From positions 82,601,282 to 82,665,281 of the forward strand of contig CM056741.1 of assembly GCA_029851415.1 (NCBI GenBank): a stretch of 64,000 nt of DNA, in the 5' to 3' direction. Positions 47,215 through 58,485 of the stretch are shown one piece after another. Positions within the stretch are counted from its first letter, which is position 1; each line of letters begins with the position of its first letter. Below the pieces are notes generated by a model that saw nothing but the letters and a program-made list of their open reading frames with translations, did not search any database and was not told the DNA's origin. The DNA is from Eretmocerus hayati (Eukaryota > Arthropoda > Insecta > Hymenoptera > Aphelinidae). The translations under genes and the position numbers were made by a program.

Positions 47215-50200
47215 TATATCTCAGCATACAATGAGTTGCGAGAACGTTTTATGTTCTTCATTTCTGAAATTTTGATTTATTTAGACTTATTACTCTTCGC
47301 GAGTAACTCTTCGCTGTAGATATTTGAAAGTGCATTTTGATGCACGATTGCTGTTTTTTTGTCAAAGTTCGCGCTGTAGTTGATGATTTTTTCTATTTTT
47401 CATGAAGTTGAAAAGTCGTGGAAATTAGAATCTCGTGGATGTTTATCATGTTCGGATAGTGTGTGCGATTGGCCATAGACATACACCATCATCTACGATT
47501 CGTCCTCATTTTGCATTTCCTTTGTTGAGGAACATCACTGCAGCCGATTCTACAACCTGTCACAACTTCGACGTCACATCAGGCGTACACTGGTTAGAAT
47601 AATCACAATCGGATTGGATTGGCAATTGGATTGACTGAGCTGATGCTGATTGGTCGTATGCGGAACTTACTGGTCACATATGGATGTGGAATTTCGGAAT
47701 TTCATCACGCAAATGCTGCGCAGGCATCGCCTTCAAACAGTTTTTGAGTCAGAGTTTCTTTGACTCATCCCAGGTAATAGTAGATATTTAAAACATCTTG
47801 CATTTGGTACACTCAAAACTTCATTTGGGTTTGGAGAGTTGAATAGCTGAATGTTCACTCAATTTTGATTCATGGGTTTGCTGCGTGTTTTTTCATTTGG
47901 TTCTGGCTCAGCTCTATTTCTGATCAAGATTCTCCCGGAACTTTGTGCAGACGAGATTCAGTTTTTCATTTTGTAAATATTTGGTTTCGGAAAATAAACT
48001 TTGCATACTGTACTATACACATGTGCAGACTCATTTCCAAGTCATTGTCCAAGATATCATAATCTCATTTTCAAGAATTACTTTGGTTTGAATGGCAACT
48101 CTTTCTGTGCTATAAAGCACAAAAGAGATCGCGTCTCATAGTACGAGACATCTCAAGTCTGGTTAAATTTGCACTCATTCATCAATTTCATATGAGGTAG
48201 AGATCATCATCGACTTATTTTCAAAGATTGGTTTGGTTCGATTGGCAACTCTGACTGTGTTTCGGAGCACAGGAAAGATCACGTCTCATATCCCGAGACA
48301 TTTCACGTTTGGTAAGATTTCATGGTTGGTTAATTTGGCTGCGAACTTGTAGTCTCAATTTTAGATAATTGGTTTGTGGACAGTTGATCATATGGGGTCT
48401 ACTGCAGAGTCATTCTCACATGTGCTCTGGCTTCATTCTCAATGGAGCATCGACTTCAGCAAAGAATGATCCTTGATTCATTCTTCCACTGGGACGAGGG
48501 ATGATCCTTGATTCATTCCCTCATTTGGTAGCAGCATCACCCATGGTGCTTTGGTATTGGTTTTTTTCGAAATCGATTCACCCTGAGTCGATCTTCAACG
48601 CCGTCAGCAGTGGCTACGGTGGCTGAGAGAAGTCAGATCTGCCTGTCGAATCATTTGGATGGCTGGTTTTGCATTGGGACAGGCGTTGGCAAACTGGTTG
48701 AGTTCTTGAGGCTTGGTTAATGGGATTATTTGGTCTTTTTCGGTCACACTGTCTAATTTATTTACTCAGTCATGCATGCACGAATCAGAATCAAGTTCAG
48801 TCAAAATTGTTGGTTGAATTTGAGTTAACTCAATTGGTATACTTGGTTCAGTGTAATGGTTTGGTTTGGTTCGGGCCAGATATTTTTTTGACAAAAATGT
48901 TGGCATTCTAGTCCTTATTGTAATCTGTTCAAAGAGGGCGGCTGTGCGCCGCACCTCAAACGTATACACTGTTTATGTGTTTCTTGTCATTGTTTTGAAA
49001 ATGTGGATAAATACCTTACATTTGTCTATGTTATTGATTCATGTCGCATAGTTCATGTTGACATTACTTGAGCTTGTTGCACAACTGATTGCAATTGTTC
49101 ATAGGAGGTGGCTGTGCGCCGTGCTCCGAACTCATGTCTCATTGGTTTGAGATTTTGTGGGTTTGAAAACTTGTGACTCAACTCGAGAATTGGGAGGTAT
49201 CGTAATTTGCAATGGTTCACAGTATAATCTGCTCTACTGAAAAGTATTGATTACACATGACTTACATTTTTGGTTTCCAATTATTCTGAATGGAATCGAC
49301 ACTACGCTTAAAAAGTTCTCTTTAGTGCAGATGGACTCACAATTCATAGAAATCATGGTACTCGTTGGTTTGGAAAAGGGAACAGACTGGATACAAAATG
49401 GATTTGCCATACAGGCATCAATTGCTTTATTTGGAAAAATGGATGGCCTTTGACGACCCCAATGCAAATAGCGATGGTTGCTGGACACGTTTGATTGAAA
49501 CCACGATCATTTACACAAGGATTTGGAAACTATTGCCTCAGATTATTGCCAGCATCAAATGGGTCTCGCATAGACAGCCGCTACATTGGCCCATGTACAT
49601 CAACGTCAATTTTGGAATTGGATTGGATCGAGAAGAAGATTGAAGATTCAACATCATTGAATGCATTTTGATCACCGCGTACCTTCTCGACACAGACTAC
49701 ACACGTTTCCTCGTTTAGACACACCATGGAAAAATTGTCACGTTTATAATTTTCCTCTTTTATTGGAAATTGTACGTTGGAGAGCCCTGATAGAATCATT
49801 ACTTCTCAAAATTGAACTTTTGTTGGATTTGTTTAGTTGCTTATACTGGATTGGAAATTTTAGAATCATTTCAAAGGGCCTCCAACATTTTCATCTTTGC
49901 CGCATAGTTTTGGAATTGCACAGATTTCCTGTCAAAAGTTTGAATCGATTCCGTTCTTGTTGCGTTCATTGAAGACAAATCTCGATGAAAGAAATTTGTT
50001 GAGCGAATCGATCATCAAGACAGTATGGATCGAATTCTATATTATTTGGGTTTCGTTTGATACTGATTGGTAACTATGAATTGTAATTGTTCTTTTGATC
50101 CAATCGTGTTTTCAATCAAGTCAAGTTTCGATTCAGATTTTAGTTGCTGAATTGCAGTAGTTTTACTCATGTAGTCGACTGAGTCACTTTTGCACTTTTG

Positions 50201-51296
50201 TGTTTTTGGCATTGTGATATTTAGTTTGATTTCAGCGACTCGTGGAGTCAGCAGTGCTCAGTTCTGTTATGTCATAGGTCCTATTACGGATTGTGGAGTT
50301 GACAACTTCATTCGTATTTTAAATGGCTATTTTCGCGACTTATATACATATGCATTCCTTCCGAACTATGGAGCTCGTTGGCAATCGAAACTTATTGGTT
50401 CACTTTGCTTATTGAATTTTGTAATCGCTTTGAAATTTCCTTCGATTTGGTTGCTATTTGTTCAATCCAAGACATTCCTGCTTCACGATTGCGATTTGAC
50501 ATAGTATTTCTTTTGATTGATCGGAATTGCCACCTCATAACCGAATATTTCATCACGTTTGTATTCATTGGTTTTTATTGCATTTGGTTCAATTTAGTTC
50601 ATTGTTGGAATTTTGCAATCTTTCAATTTTGGTTGCTCGTTATGTGCGAGTAAAGAGGGCGGTATGTTCGGAAATGTGCAAGCATTTCCTCATAGCTCGA
50701 AATGTTCGAGTATTTTCTGTGACTCTCGGATGTTCGAGAAAGCGAGCTGCGACCAAAGGAGCGATGACCCCCTGCGCATAACTTCATATATATATATATA
50801 TATATATTCTCCAGCCAGATAATCGGTTGACATTTCGCCTATTGGTGTATTAAAATATGAATTTGGGCAACGTCTTATCTCGTCTTGCACCTTGCCGTTG
50901 TCGATCATCCTCAAGCATAAAATTGCCAGTTGACCATGGATCGGCGAGACAGCAAGTTCGGCTGATCTCGTACCCGCAATTTGCGCCGCGAGCTCCCGCG
51001 TAAATTCATCACGCAATTTGGCTTTTCTCCACGACTAATTCACCCCTCACCTCTCTCCGCGTCTTATCTTCTTACAAGTTTGTTATCACACCAGTTTTGT
51101 GATTAAAGTGTCATTTCATTCAGTTTTAAACCGAGTGTACTATAATTTCTAATATAAGCTTCCACTTCCCTGCTCATTTCGAGCGCCCCATCCCACCTCT
51201 AAATATTTCATCCATTGGGCGAGTATATCTTTGAAGATTTATTTATTCACCTCGCGATCAATCGTGGATTACTCGCTATATGCTACGGGATACAAG
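47205..51296 (+). other. T/G-rich stretch replacing the RT region
   Basis: Between the pre-RT linker and the RNase H relic the expected RT is absent. The plus strand is rich in T and G (TTGGTTTGGTT-like phrases) over 47.2-50.6 kb. An approximately 95-bp unit at 48079-48172 recurs at 48225-48321. A GGCTGTGCGCCG phrase recurs (about 48940 and 49107). A (TA)n run lies at about 50790-50810. Open frames here have no recognisable domain. Likely an inserted element or replaced segment of unknown type. Confidence 0.5.
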
Positions 51297-51300
51297 AATA

Positions 51301-52308
51301 GACCAATTCCATGTGAGATCATACAGTCGAAAATTGCTCAAGTCTCAAATCACTTCCACGATGGAATATATGTTTCTTAGGACAAATTAACGAGACACGT
51401 ATTCTTGTATTCTGCCCTATCATGCTCTAACTCGAAGTTATCGAATTTTTCAAATTCAATGGGCATTTCGTAAAAATTAGTAAGATCGATCGATATAGAT
51501 GCAATTTTCCGCGTGTAAAGGCCTTCGTCGAGATAAGTCTTGTTCAGGGCGGTCAAGTAAGTTATATTGCACCTTGGTACAGAAACATAATTAGTGAGCA
51601 GGATCCACAGAAAATGATTTTGACCGAAATCGAAGGAAGTTGATTAACTCAAGATAGTCATCCTCAATTTTGATGGGAAATTTTCTGTGAACTCGTTGAA
51701 ACATGAGGATCAAAATGTACTTGGTCCGGTTTGCGCGACGTGGCGCAGAGTGGCGCTGAAGACCATTTTCTGGGTTTGATCGTTAACACTCTCTATTCAT
51801 GATCGTTCGGACAGATTGAGTTCGTAATGAGTCCCAGGAGTGCTCCGTCGATATTTGGACTCATCTATATATCATAGATGAGTCAAACTTAAATTTGATA
51901 GCATCAAAGCATCATAGTATTACATTCACAATCTTAGAAGAAAAGGTCTAACAATAAAATCCAGAAAACGATCTTCAGCCAAAATCAATTTCTGTGGATC
52001 CTACTCACTGATTATGTTTCTGAACCAAGATTTTATGGTGCAATTCAACTTACTTGACCCCCCAGAATAAGTCTTATCTCGACAGAGGCCTTTACAAACA
52101 GAGAATTGGATCTAGATTGATCAAACTTGCTAATTACACGAAATGCCCATTGAATTAAGAAAATTCGATAACTTCGAGTCAGAGCATGATAGGGCAAAAT
52201 GCAAGGATACGTGTCTCGTTGATTTGTTCTAAGAAACATATATTTCATCGTGGAAGTGATTTGAGACTTGAGTAATTTTCGACTGTCTGATCTTACATGG
52301 AATTGGTC
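51301..52308. mobile_element. 1.0-kb palindromic element, TSD AATA
   Basis: Arms of about 330 bp (51301-51630 and 51976-52308) are inverted copies with termini GACCAATTCCATGT(G/A)AGATCA. AATA flanks both ends (51297-51300, 52309-52312). It lies immediately before the RNase H motif of the plus-strand Gypsy relic. A single arm of the same family is at 34199-34465. Confidence 0.9.
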
Positions 52309-52312
52309 AATA

Positions 52313-53369
52313 TTGACCTTGGATATACGGGAAAAAATTTACAGTCTTCACAGATCACGAGCTCCTTAAACACTTTCATACTATGAAAAAGCCAGACCGG
52401 AATTTCAATAGGCAAGCATCTATAAGAGGACACTCTTTCAAAATTTTATATTGATCTGGACACGAAAATTCCAACGCAGATTCACTGTCTAGAAATCCAG
52501 TACTGAAAGGAGGAGTAAAAAATCCAGAACGCCCGCGAGTCGAGTTGTTTATGCAAGAAGACAAGCCCGGAGCTCATATTCTGCGAGTTAAGACAGCACG
52601 AGTTCAAGTTGCCTTTCGAGGTCAAAAGAAAAAATTAGAAAAAATAGAGAAATCAGAGGATGAAATCGCAATTGGATGGAATAAGTCCACTCAATATGAT
52701 GAAAAATTGCATGAGTCGAGTAGTAGTAGTAGTAGTAGTCGTAGTTCTTCACTCGGCGAAAGTAGCGACGAAGAGTGGAGTGGTACTCAAGAAGCAGATC
52801 AAAAGATAAGATCCCAAAATCAAATATTACAAAAAGGAGGACGATTTCCTGTGTTTCAAATGTTGAAAGAAATAGAAAATCATCCCGCGGTCGAGCGTAT
52901 TATCAGCCAAGCGACTAAGGAAGCTGACGTTCTCCCACGTTCATCAGATAGAGGTTTGAAAAATGTAGGCAGTGGAATACGATTCACGAGTTCGCCAAAA
53001 GACGGAATAACTATCGGTAGACCGGTAATAGACCGAAACCCACCACTCGCACAAAGAAACAAGCAATTACGTGGCAAAACTTTCTATGATGTATTTGATT
53101 CGATAGAAGAATTCGCAAGGATAGAAACACAGACTAGCAAATGCTCTGCCAAACTAGTTGAAAAAACAGATCCGCTCAGTGAGCGCATGTCCAACCCAGA
53201 ATTCACTCAATATCCTGATTTACTCGAATCACAACAATCAGAATCAGAAGAGGAAATTTCGATAGGTAGTTCTGAGAATCTCATCCAGAAGGTCCCTCAG
53301 AAGACGTTACCTCTATCATGGAATGTGAACGGAATAAATGTTGAAGGACAAAGGGATTACAAATATTAG
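52313..53369 (+). pseudogene. RNase H and acidic spacer of the second Gypsy element
   Basis: Begins directly after the palindrome with the RNase H motif FTVFTDHELLKHF, followed by a stop near 52457 and then GHENSNADSLSRNP, the usual C-terminal signature. An uninterrupted 274-codon block (52545-53369) follows: charged, with a run of serines (about 52718-52750) and no known fold. The order RNase H, then long disordered spacer matches the minus-strand element. Confidence 0.85.
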
Positions 53370-53776
53370 TTTGGCAAGATGCAAATCGAAGAAAATCGCC
53401 GAAAAAGAATAACAATCCTGAACGTAATGAAAAACGAGACAGAAGCACATCGGAAATTAGCTGGGAAGAGTACAAACGCGCAAGATATTAATCGATTGTT
53501 GACTTGACGCGATTAGAAATGCCCGGAAATGATGGCAATACAGATGAATCAGATCTTAGTGAACACTAGCCAATAATCCCTGAACATGATATGAATCAAA
53601 CTAATACTGAAACCCCGAAGTCGGATTCCAGTATGGATCGCACATGGCTAGAGATGCTAGATAACGATGTCGATATGAAAGAGATATCATCTGAATCCCA
53701 ACGGTACAATAAGTCCGAACTTGGAAAACCTAGGGACGAAATGCCTATTCCTATGACAGCGCCAGAAAATTAAAAA
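53370..53776 (+). pseudogene. Spacer remnants before OTU
   Basis: Short frames rich in Asp, Glu, Ser and Asn (for example 53591-53773) continue the acidic spacer with several stops. Confidence 0.5.
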
Positions 53777-54018
53777 ATGTTGAATATGAAAGAAATTTTG
53801 TCTCTCAATTTGTCGGGAAATTGTGCAGATCAAGCTTGGAACTCAAGTTCAATCGTACAATTTTGCAATTACGAAGAACATGAAGAATCCGCGGAACCAT
53901 ATAAAATCCACAAACGATATGCAAATATCTCAGGCGATGGAAATTGCTTGTTCCATTCTCTCATCAAATTATTTGGTTGGAAAATCACACCTGCGCACAG
54001 CGGTATGCAGCTCTTATA
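53777..54018 (+). pseudogene. OTU-like cysteine protease domain, truncated
   Basis: The 80-codon frame ends with RYANISGDGNCLFHSLIKLF. The GDGNC box followed by a hydrophobic helix is the signature of the OTU family, and contains the catalytic Cys and its neighbouring Asp. The frame stops at 54017-54019; similar-looking remnants continue in other frames to about 54170, where a MITE begins. OTU enzymes cleave ubiquitin chains; the domain is known in some transposable elements. Here it sits where integrase would be expected, after the RNase H spacer. The catalytic His is not visible in the surviving frame. Confidence 0.7.
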
Positions 54019-54174
54019 GGCGGAGAGGTCACAAAACGTGGCGGACAGTGAGCGCTCCCAGCGGACTGGCTACGAACTATCCCATGTACATGAAATCAAC
54101 ACACATGCAACTGTTGCGTGTATCAGAGGCGCAGTGATGCATGCGACTGGTGCAGAGTGTACTTTGCGTTCATA

Positions 54175-54352
54175 CACTGTAAAAAAATTTTCGAAGAATT
54201 TCAACCAACTGGTTGAATCAATAATTCAATCAGATGGTTGAATGGAAAATTCAACTAAATGGTTGGAGTAACTAGTTGAATTTCCAACCAAACTGGTTGA
54301 ATTCTTCATTCAACCAGTTGGTTGAAGTTTTTCGAAAAATTCTCTTACAGTG
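54175..54352. mobile_element. 178-bp MITE, TA target
   Basis: Termini CACTGTAA...TTACAGTG, flanked by TA on both sides (54173-54174, 54353-54354). The interior is made of repeated TTCAACCAACTGGTTGAA-type palindromes. TIR type and TA target fit a Tc1/mariner-like MITE. A diverged relative may lie near 28540-28640. Confidence 0.8.
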
Positions 54353-54354
54353 TA

Positions 54355-55610
54355 TATGTCGCCGTCAATGTGTCCAATCTGGGCTTTGTATAGAACACCC
54401 GGGGAATCTATAGAATCCCCGGGCGATCTATACAATGCCCGGTAATGTGTCCAATGAGCGCTCATCGAACATATTGCCTGCCTTCAAACGGGCATCCTAT
54501 AGATTACCCAGGGATTCTATACAATGCCCGAGGCTGCTTGGGTGATGTGTTCAAAAACTTTCGGACGAGAAGGGAAGTTTTACATCAAGTTGATCAAGCA
54601 GTATTCTCAAGTGGACAACTGAATGAAATTCATTTGTGAAACAATCGTTGCAACAATAATCATTTAATGATAATAATGAATCAATAATAATAATCAGTCT
54701 TACCATTTGGATCGAATGAAGTACAAACTGATCGTTGTCATGCTATCTTGAAATGTAAGGTGATTCCAAGTCGTACATATAATACTCCTTATTACAACAT
54801 GTAGATGAGTTATGGCACCGAGATCCGCACATAATGTTTCTTCTTTTAAATATGAACAGCGATTAGTTTAACATTGATTGATTGCGAGCTTATAATCATA
54901 CTTCACGACTCCATGACCCCTTGATTTGGATCCCTTAGTCGCAGCCTCTCTTGAACGTAATGAAATCTCTAGTGACACGTCGTCAATCGATATGGGATCG
55001 TTGTCTACTTCATTCAAATCATATCTCGGATACCAGCCTTGCAGCAATCCATCCTTAGTCCCAATTTGATAAACACCATGTTGGATATCAATGACAATTC
55101 CGAATATTCGAGAAAAGTCGAAGGGCCCTCTGTTTACGGTAGGTAATAGTAACTGTGGTAAGTACATGTTGTAATAAGTAGTATTTTATGTACGACTTGG
55201 AATTACCTTATATTCTAAGATAGCATGACAACCATCAGTTTGTGCTTCATTCGAATCAAATGGTAAGACTGGTTATTATTATTGATTTATTATTATTATT
55301 AAATGATTATTATTGCGACGATCGTTTCACGAATAAATTTCATTCCGTTGTTCACTGAAGAATGCTGTTTGATCAACTTGATGTGAAACTTCCCATCTCG
55401 TTTGAGGGTTTTTGAACACATCGCCCAAGCAGCCTCGGGCATTGTAGGAATCCCTGGGTAATCTAAAGAATGCCCGTTTGAAGGCGGGCAATATGTTCGA
55501 TGAGCGCTCATTGAACACATTACCGGTCATTGGATAGATCGTCCGGGGGTTCTATACATTCCCCGGGCGTTCTATACAAAGCCCAGATTGGACACACTGA
55601 CGGCGGCATA
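54355..55610. mobile_element. 1.25-kb palindromic element with an embedded ORF
   Basis: Arms of about 450 bp (54355-54806 and 55163-55610) are inverted copies starting TATG(T/C)CGCCGTCA(A/G)TGTGTCCAATCTGGGC. TA lies on both outer sides (54353-54354, 55611-55612). It abuts the preceding MITE with no spacer. The arms carry several CCCGGG-centred inverted motifs. The centre carries a minus-strand ORF (54868-55167). Confidence 0.8.
54868..55167 (-). CDS. ORF in palindrome centre, integrase-C-terminus-like
   Basis: A 99-codon open frame with no breaks. The order IGTKDGLLQ, then a Tyr/Asp-rich stretch (WYPRYDLNEVD), then VSLEISLRSREAATKGSKSRGHG resembles the region after the catalytic core of Ginger/KRAB-A-type DDE integrases, where a similar IGT...ISLRSA...G(Q/H)G order precedes a Cys-rich zinc ribbon. 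Here most of the cysteines are absent. If correct, the palindrome captured or retains the tail of its parent transposase. The likeness is from memory of the family and is short; it could be chance. Confidence 0.35.
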   Translation of the reverse strand: MYLPQLLLPTVNRGPFDFSRIFGIVIDIQHGVYQIGTKDGLLQGWYPRYDLNEVDNDPISIDDVSLEISLRSREAATKGSKSRGHGVVKYDYKLAINQC

Positions 55611-55699
55611 TATATGCCGTAGGCCGTTAGAATATCCAGGCCATTAGAATTTTACGCGCGTTAGCGCGTCAGGTTTTCGAACAGTGGTTCTGCATCAAA

Positions 55700-55745
55700 C
55701 ACTGATCCATTATATATATATATATATAATGGATTAGTGTTTATA
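55700..55745. repeat. Near-perfect AT-cored hairpin
   Basis: AACACTGATCCAT(TA)nATGGATTAGTGTT can fold into a stem of about 20 bp with one mismatch. It lies between two palindromic elements. Confidence 0.8.
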
Positions 55746-56362
55746 TATACAATGTGTTACAGACGGTGTGCACATAATGTAACCGGGGGTAGCAAAAAAT
55801 TGTAATTTTAATTCGTGCATTTCAAATTTCTTGTAAACCCTCGTGGTTTTTCTCTAACTCTCACGCAGAGTATGGCATTTCAGTGTAACGCTAGACGTGT
55901 AATGATTAGTCATCTTCTGCTGTACAGTTTCGCGTACGCGAGGCTGGACCTCGCGCGCGCGAGAAGCTGGATCCGGCGGCGCACTGATTCGCATACGCGA
56001 ATACATTTATCCCTCACGTGCGCGAGTCATGATTATACACCCATTATATGTTCGCGTACGCGAGTCTCGGATCGCTCGCGCACGCGAGGGTCCCCTGTTT
56101 TCGCGTACGCGAATCAGTACGCTGCCGGATAGAGATTCTCGCGCGCGAGGTCCAGCCTCGCGTACGCTAAACTGTACAACAAAATATGACTAATCATTAC
56201 ACGTCCAGCGTTACACTGAAATGCCATACTTTGCGTGCTAATTACGAGAGCCACGAGGGCTTACAAAATATTTGGAATGCACGAGTAAAATTAACAATAT
56301 TTTTGCTACAACCCCGTAATAGTATATACACACCGTCTGTAACAGATTGTATACATCTCCCT
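55746..56362. mobile_element. 0.6-kb palindromic element with CG-rich core
   Basis: Arms of roughly 240 bp (about 55748-55990 and 56115-56362) start TATACAAT(G/C)TGTTACAGACGGTGTG. The core holds three perfect and two near-perfect copies of the 12-bp palindrome TCGCGTACGCGA (55930-55941, 56052-56063, 56101-56112; near copies at 55989 and about 56158), plus CTCGCGCGCGAG blocks. CpG density is far above that of the flanks. No target duplication was seen. Confidence 0.75.
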
Positions 56363-56393
56363 ATATTATATAGTTGAAATGAAAACTTTTGAG

Positions 56394-56770
56394 CGATTCC
56401 ACCGAATTCCTCTGTATTCCACTGAGTGCCACCGAGGGCCACCGAGGTCCACCGAGCGCCACTACCTTCCACCGAATTCGTGCGAATTCCACTGAATTCC
56501 ACTGACTTCCGCCGAATGCCACTGAACTCATTAGATATTCCACTGAATTCCATCATTCTTCCACTGAATTTCTTTGTTCTTCCACTGAGATTCCACTCCC
56601 TAACATTACCATTTTTCACCTACGTTTTTACGATATTTGACGAAAGTGGCACGTTCTGGCACCTACAATCCACCGAATTCCAATGTGACTCCACCGAACT
56701 CTTAATTATGCCACCGTTATTCCACCGAATTCCACCGAATTCCACCGAACTCTACCGACGTCCACTGAAT
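56394..56770 (+). repeat. 10-bp minisatellite (CCACCGAATT)
   Basis: Units of 10 bp, consensus TTCCACCGAA or TTCCACTGAA, repeat over two blocks (56394-56600, 56690-56770). The 10-bp period matches one DNA turn. The open frames at 56361-56884 derive from it. Confidence 0.85.
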
Positions 56771-57244
56771 TCAATTTTTTTTTCGAATCCACCTCATCCT
56801 ATTTTTCTGTACTACTTCATTTTCAAAAAAAGAATAGTCTTTCAATGTCATTGCAACAAGAAGAATATATTCTCTCAACCATGAACGGAAAACAATATGT
56901 ATCAAACAAAACAATTTTTTCAAAACTTGTAAAAATATCAAAATAGTATGAACTATAAAGTGAACTACGAATGTGAATAAGAGAAATATTGCTCAACAAA
57001 AGAGCCATATCAAAAATCAGATCAATAATGAGCCAGTCTCAATCTCTTGGATTCAATCTCTTGATATCGAGAGAATCCATCCAATTCATAGAAACAATTT
57101 ATAAAAACTTTGAAATGAATACAAACTAATAATTTTTGAACCCACTCATTCTCCTTTAAATTTCTATGTCTCCATCTCCACCCTCCTATGAATGAAAGTC
57201 ACATTTTGATGGTCATACTATATGATAAAATGATTCATTTTGAT
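56771..57244. other. No gene seen; 3' flank of the Helitron genes
   Basis: AT-rich sequence downstream of the RPA-like gene. The 3' terminus of the Helitron should be in or left of this stretch, but I could not identify a CTRR end with hairpin. Confidence 0.35.
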
Positions 57245-57647
57245 TCATGTTACGTTTCTCACAAAAATTTCATCAGCAACAAGTGACTCCTCCAAAGCCA
57301 TTGTTTCATCTGGGAATGATTTTATATTACCAGCAGATTTTACTCGTACAACATAGGTCACCCCTTAAAATATCAAGAATCGAATCATAATGAACAAAAT
57401 TCACCGCAATTCAAGTCAATAGATCGTTGAAATTTACCGTTTTCTTGCAGATCCCCTATCAATTCTATCTTGTTCGCACGTTCTATTACTGGACAAATCT
57501 CATCCTCGCATTTTATCAAAACAAAATCCAGTTTATACCTCCCGTCAGTGATAATCCCCATCCATTCATTTCCGCTCTTATTGTTCTTCTTCACAATATC
57601 ATCTTTCAGATAACCAACCAATTCTGCAAGTTCACAAATGCACACTG

Positions 57648-57686
<39 letters not shown>

Positions 57687-58434
57687 TCTTCTTTTCAGTA
57701 CATATTCTACATACTTATCAATCCATTCTTCAATGGTACATTCCGGAAATTGATTGATAATGGTTCCGATAGTTTGCCGAATTCTCCGCAATTGAACACA
57801 GTTGAATAACTTTGCAAACTTATTTCATAATGGAGATTTCCCTTGGTAAAGTTCTGATTTGATGCCTGTACGGAGCATTTTTCCGGTAATAGTTTCTGCA
57901 CGTAAATGGATAACATTCATTAATATTCTATATCAATTAGTGGATTATCCATGCATCAATTTGTTCACCACTCACACAATTTAATTTGAATGATTTTTTG
58001 AACTTCTGTATGTTGTCATCATATAAGTTGCACTGCAATTTGATACCACTGTTGTTGTCCAATAACATTTTCATGACTGTGGCCTCAACATTGTCTTTTT
58101 TTCTTGTGAATTGTTCTTCTCCAAGGGATTCATCAACGTAAGCCACTATGGTCCTACAACGCACGTTTGTTCTTCGTTAATCAACCTATACTTATAACTC
58201 ATTTTATCAATAAACAATCAATCCATGCTTATAGCATGTGAGAGAACAACGTTTATCCATGATAAAAACTCTCTACTCGCTAAAGTTTGGATAGATCCCA
58301 TTACTCATCTTTACTCACGTAGTCTTATCACCAATTTTGACTTCATTCCTCAGGAATTCAGTAGTAGATAATTCAATCGTCTTCATTTTTTTGGAGAAAT
58401 TTTTACTCTCTTCTTTGTTCTTGTTTTTGCTCAT
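57245..58434 (-). CDS. RPA-like ssDNA-binding protein, five exons, intact
   Basis: Reconstructed from ATG 58434 with exons 58434-58319, 58153-57976, 57895-57715, 57644-57438 and 57363-57245. All four introns are GT-AG (165, 80, 70, 74 bp; donors GTGAGT, GTGAGT, GTATGT, GTAAAT). The junctions keep phase, and the total is 801 nt: 266 residues plus TGA, with no stop or frameshift. Residues about 40-145 resemble an RPA70 OB-fold, including the VQASNQNFTKGNLHYEISL segment (RPA: variants of VKxANKxFxxxxNDYExxL). Residues 159-210 resemble the start of a second OB-fold (ICELAELVGYLKDD, then K..NGNEW). RPA binds single-stranded DNA in replication; RPA-like genes are known passengers of Helitrons. It lies downstream of Rep-helicase on the same strand. 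Intron 3 is mostly a TA repeat. Confidence 0.8.
57645..57714 (-). other. Intron 3 of the RPA-like gene, (TA)n
   Basis: 70 bp from GTATGT to ACAG on the minus strand; about half is (TA)n (57655-57685). Expansion of this microsatellite would lengthen the intron without touching the coding frame. Confidence 0.75.
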
Positions 58435-58485
58435 TGTAGCTGTTAATTCTGTTACCGAAAAATTGAAATTCATTGTCATGTTCAA

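Noticed and set aside
49247..50822. Several frames of 68-104 codons in the T/G-rich stretch
   Set aside because: Low-complexity hydrophobic products of skewed base composition; no domain.
57606..57791. Minus-strand frame ending in a poly(Tyr-Ile) run
   Set aside because: It reads through the TA-repeat intron of the RPA-like gene; the spliced model explains the region better.
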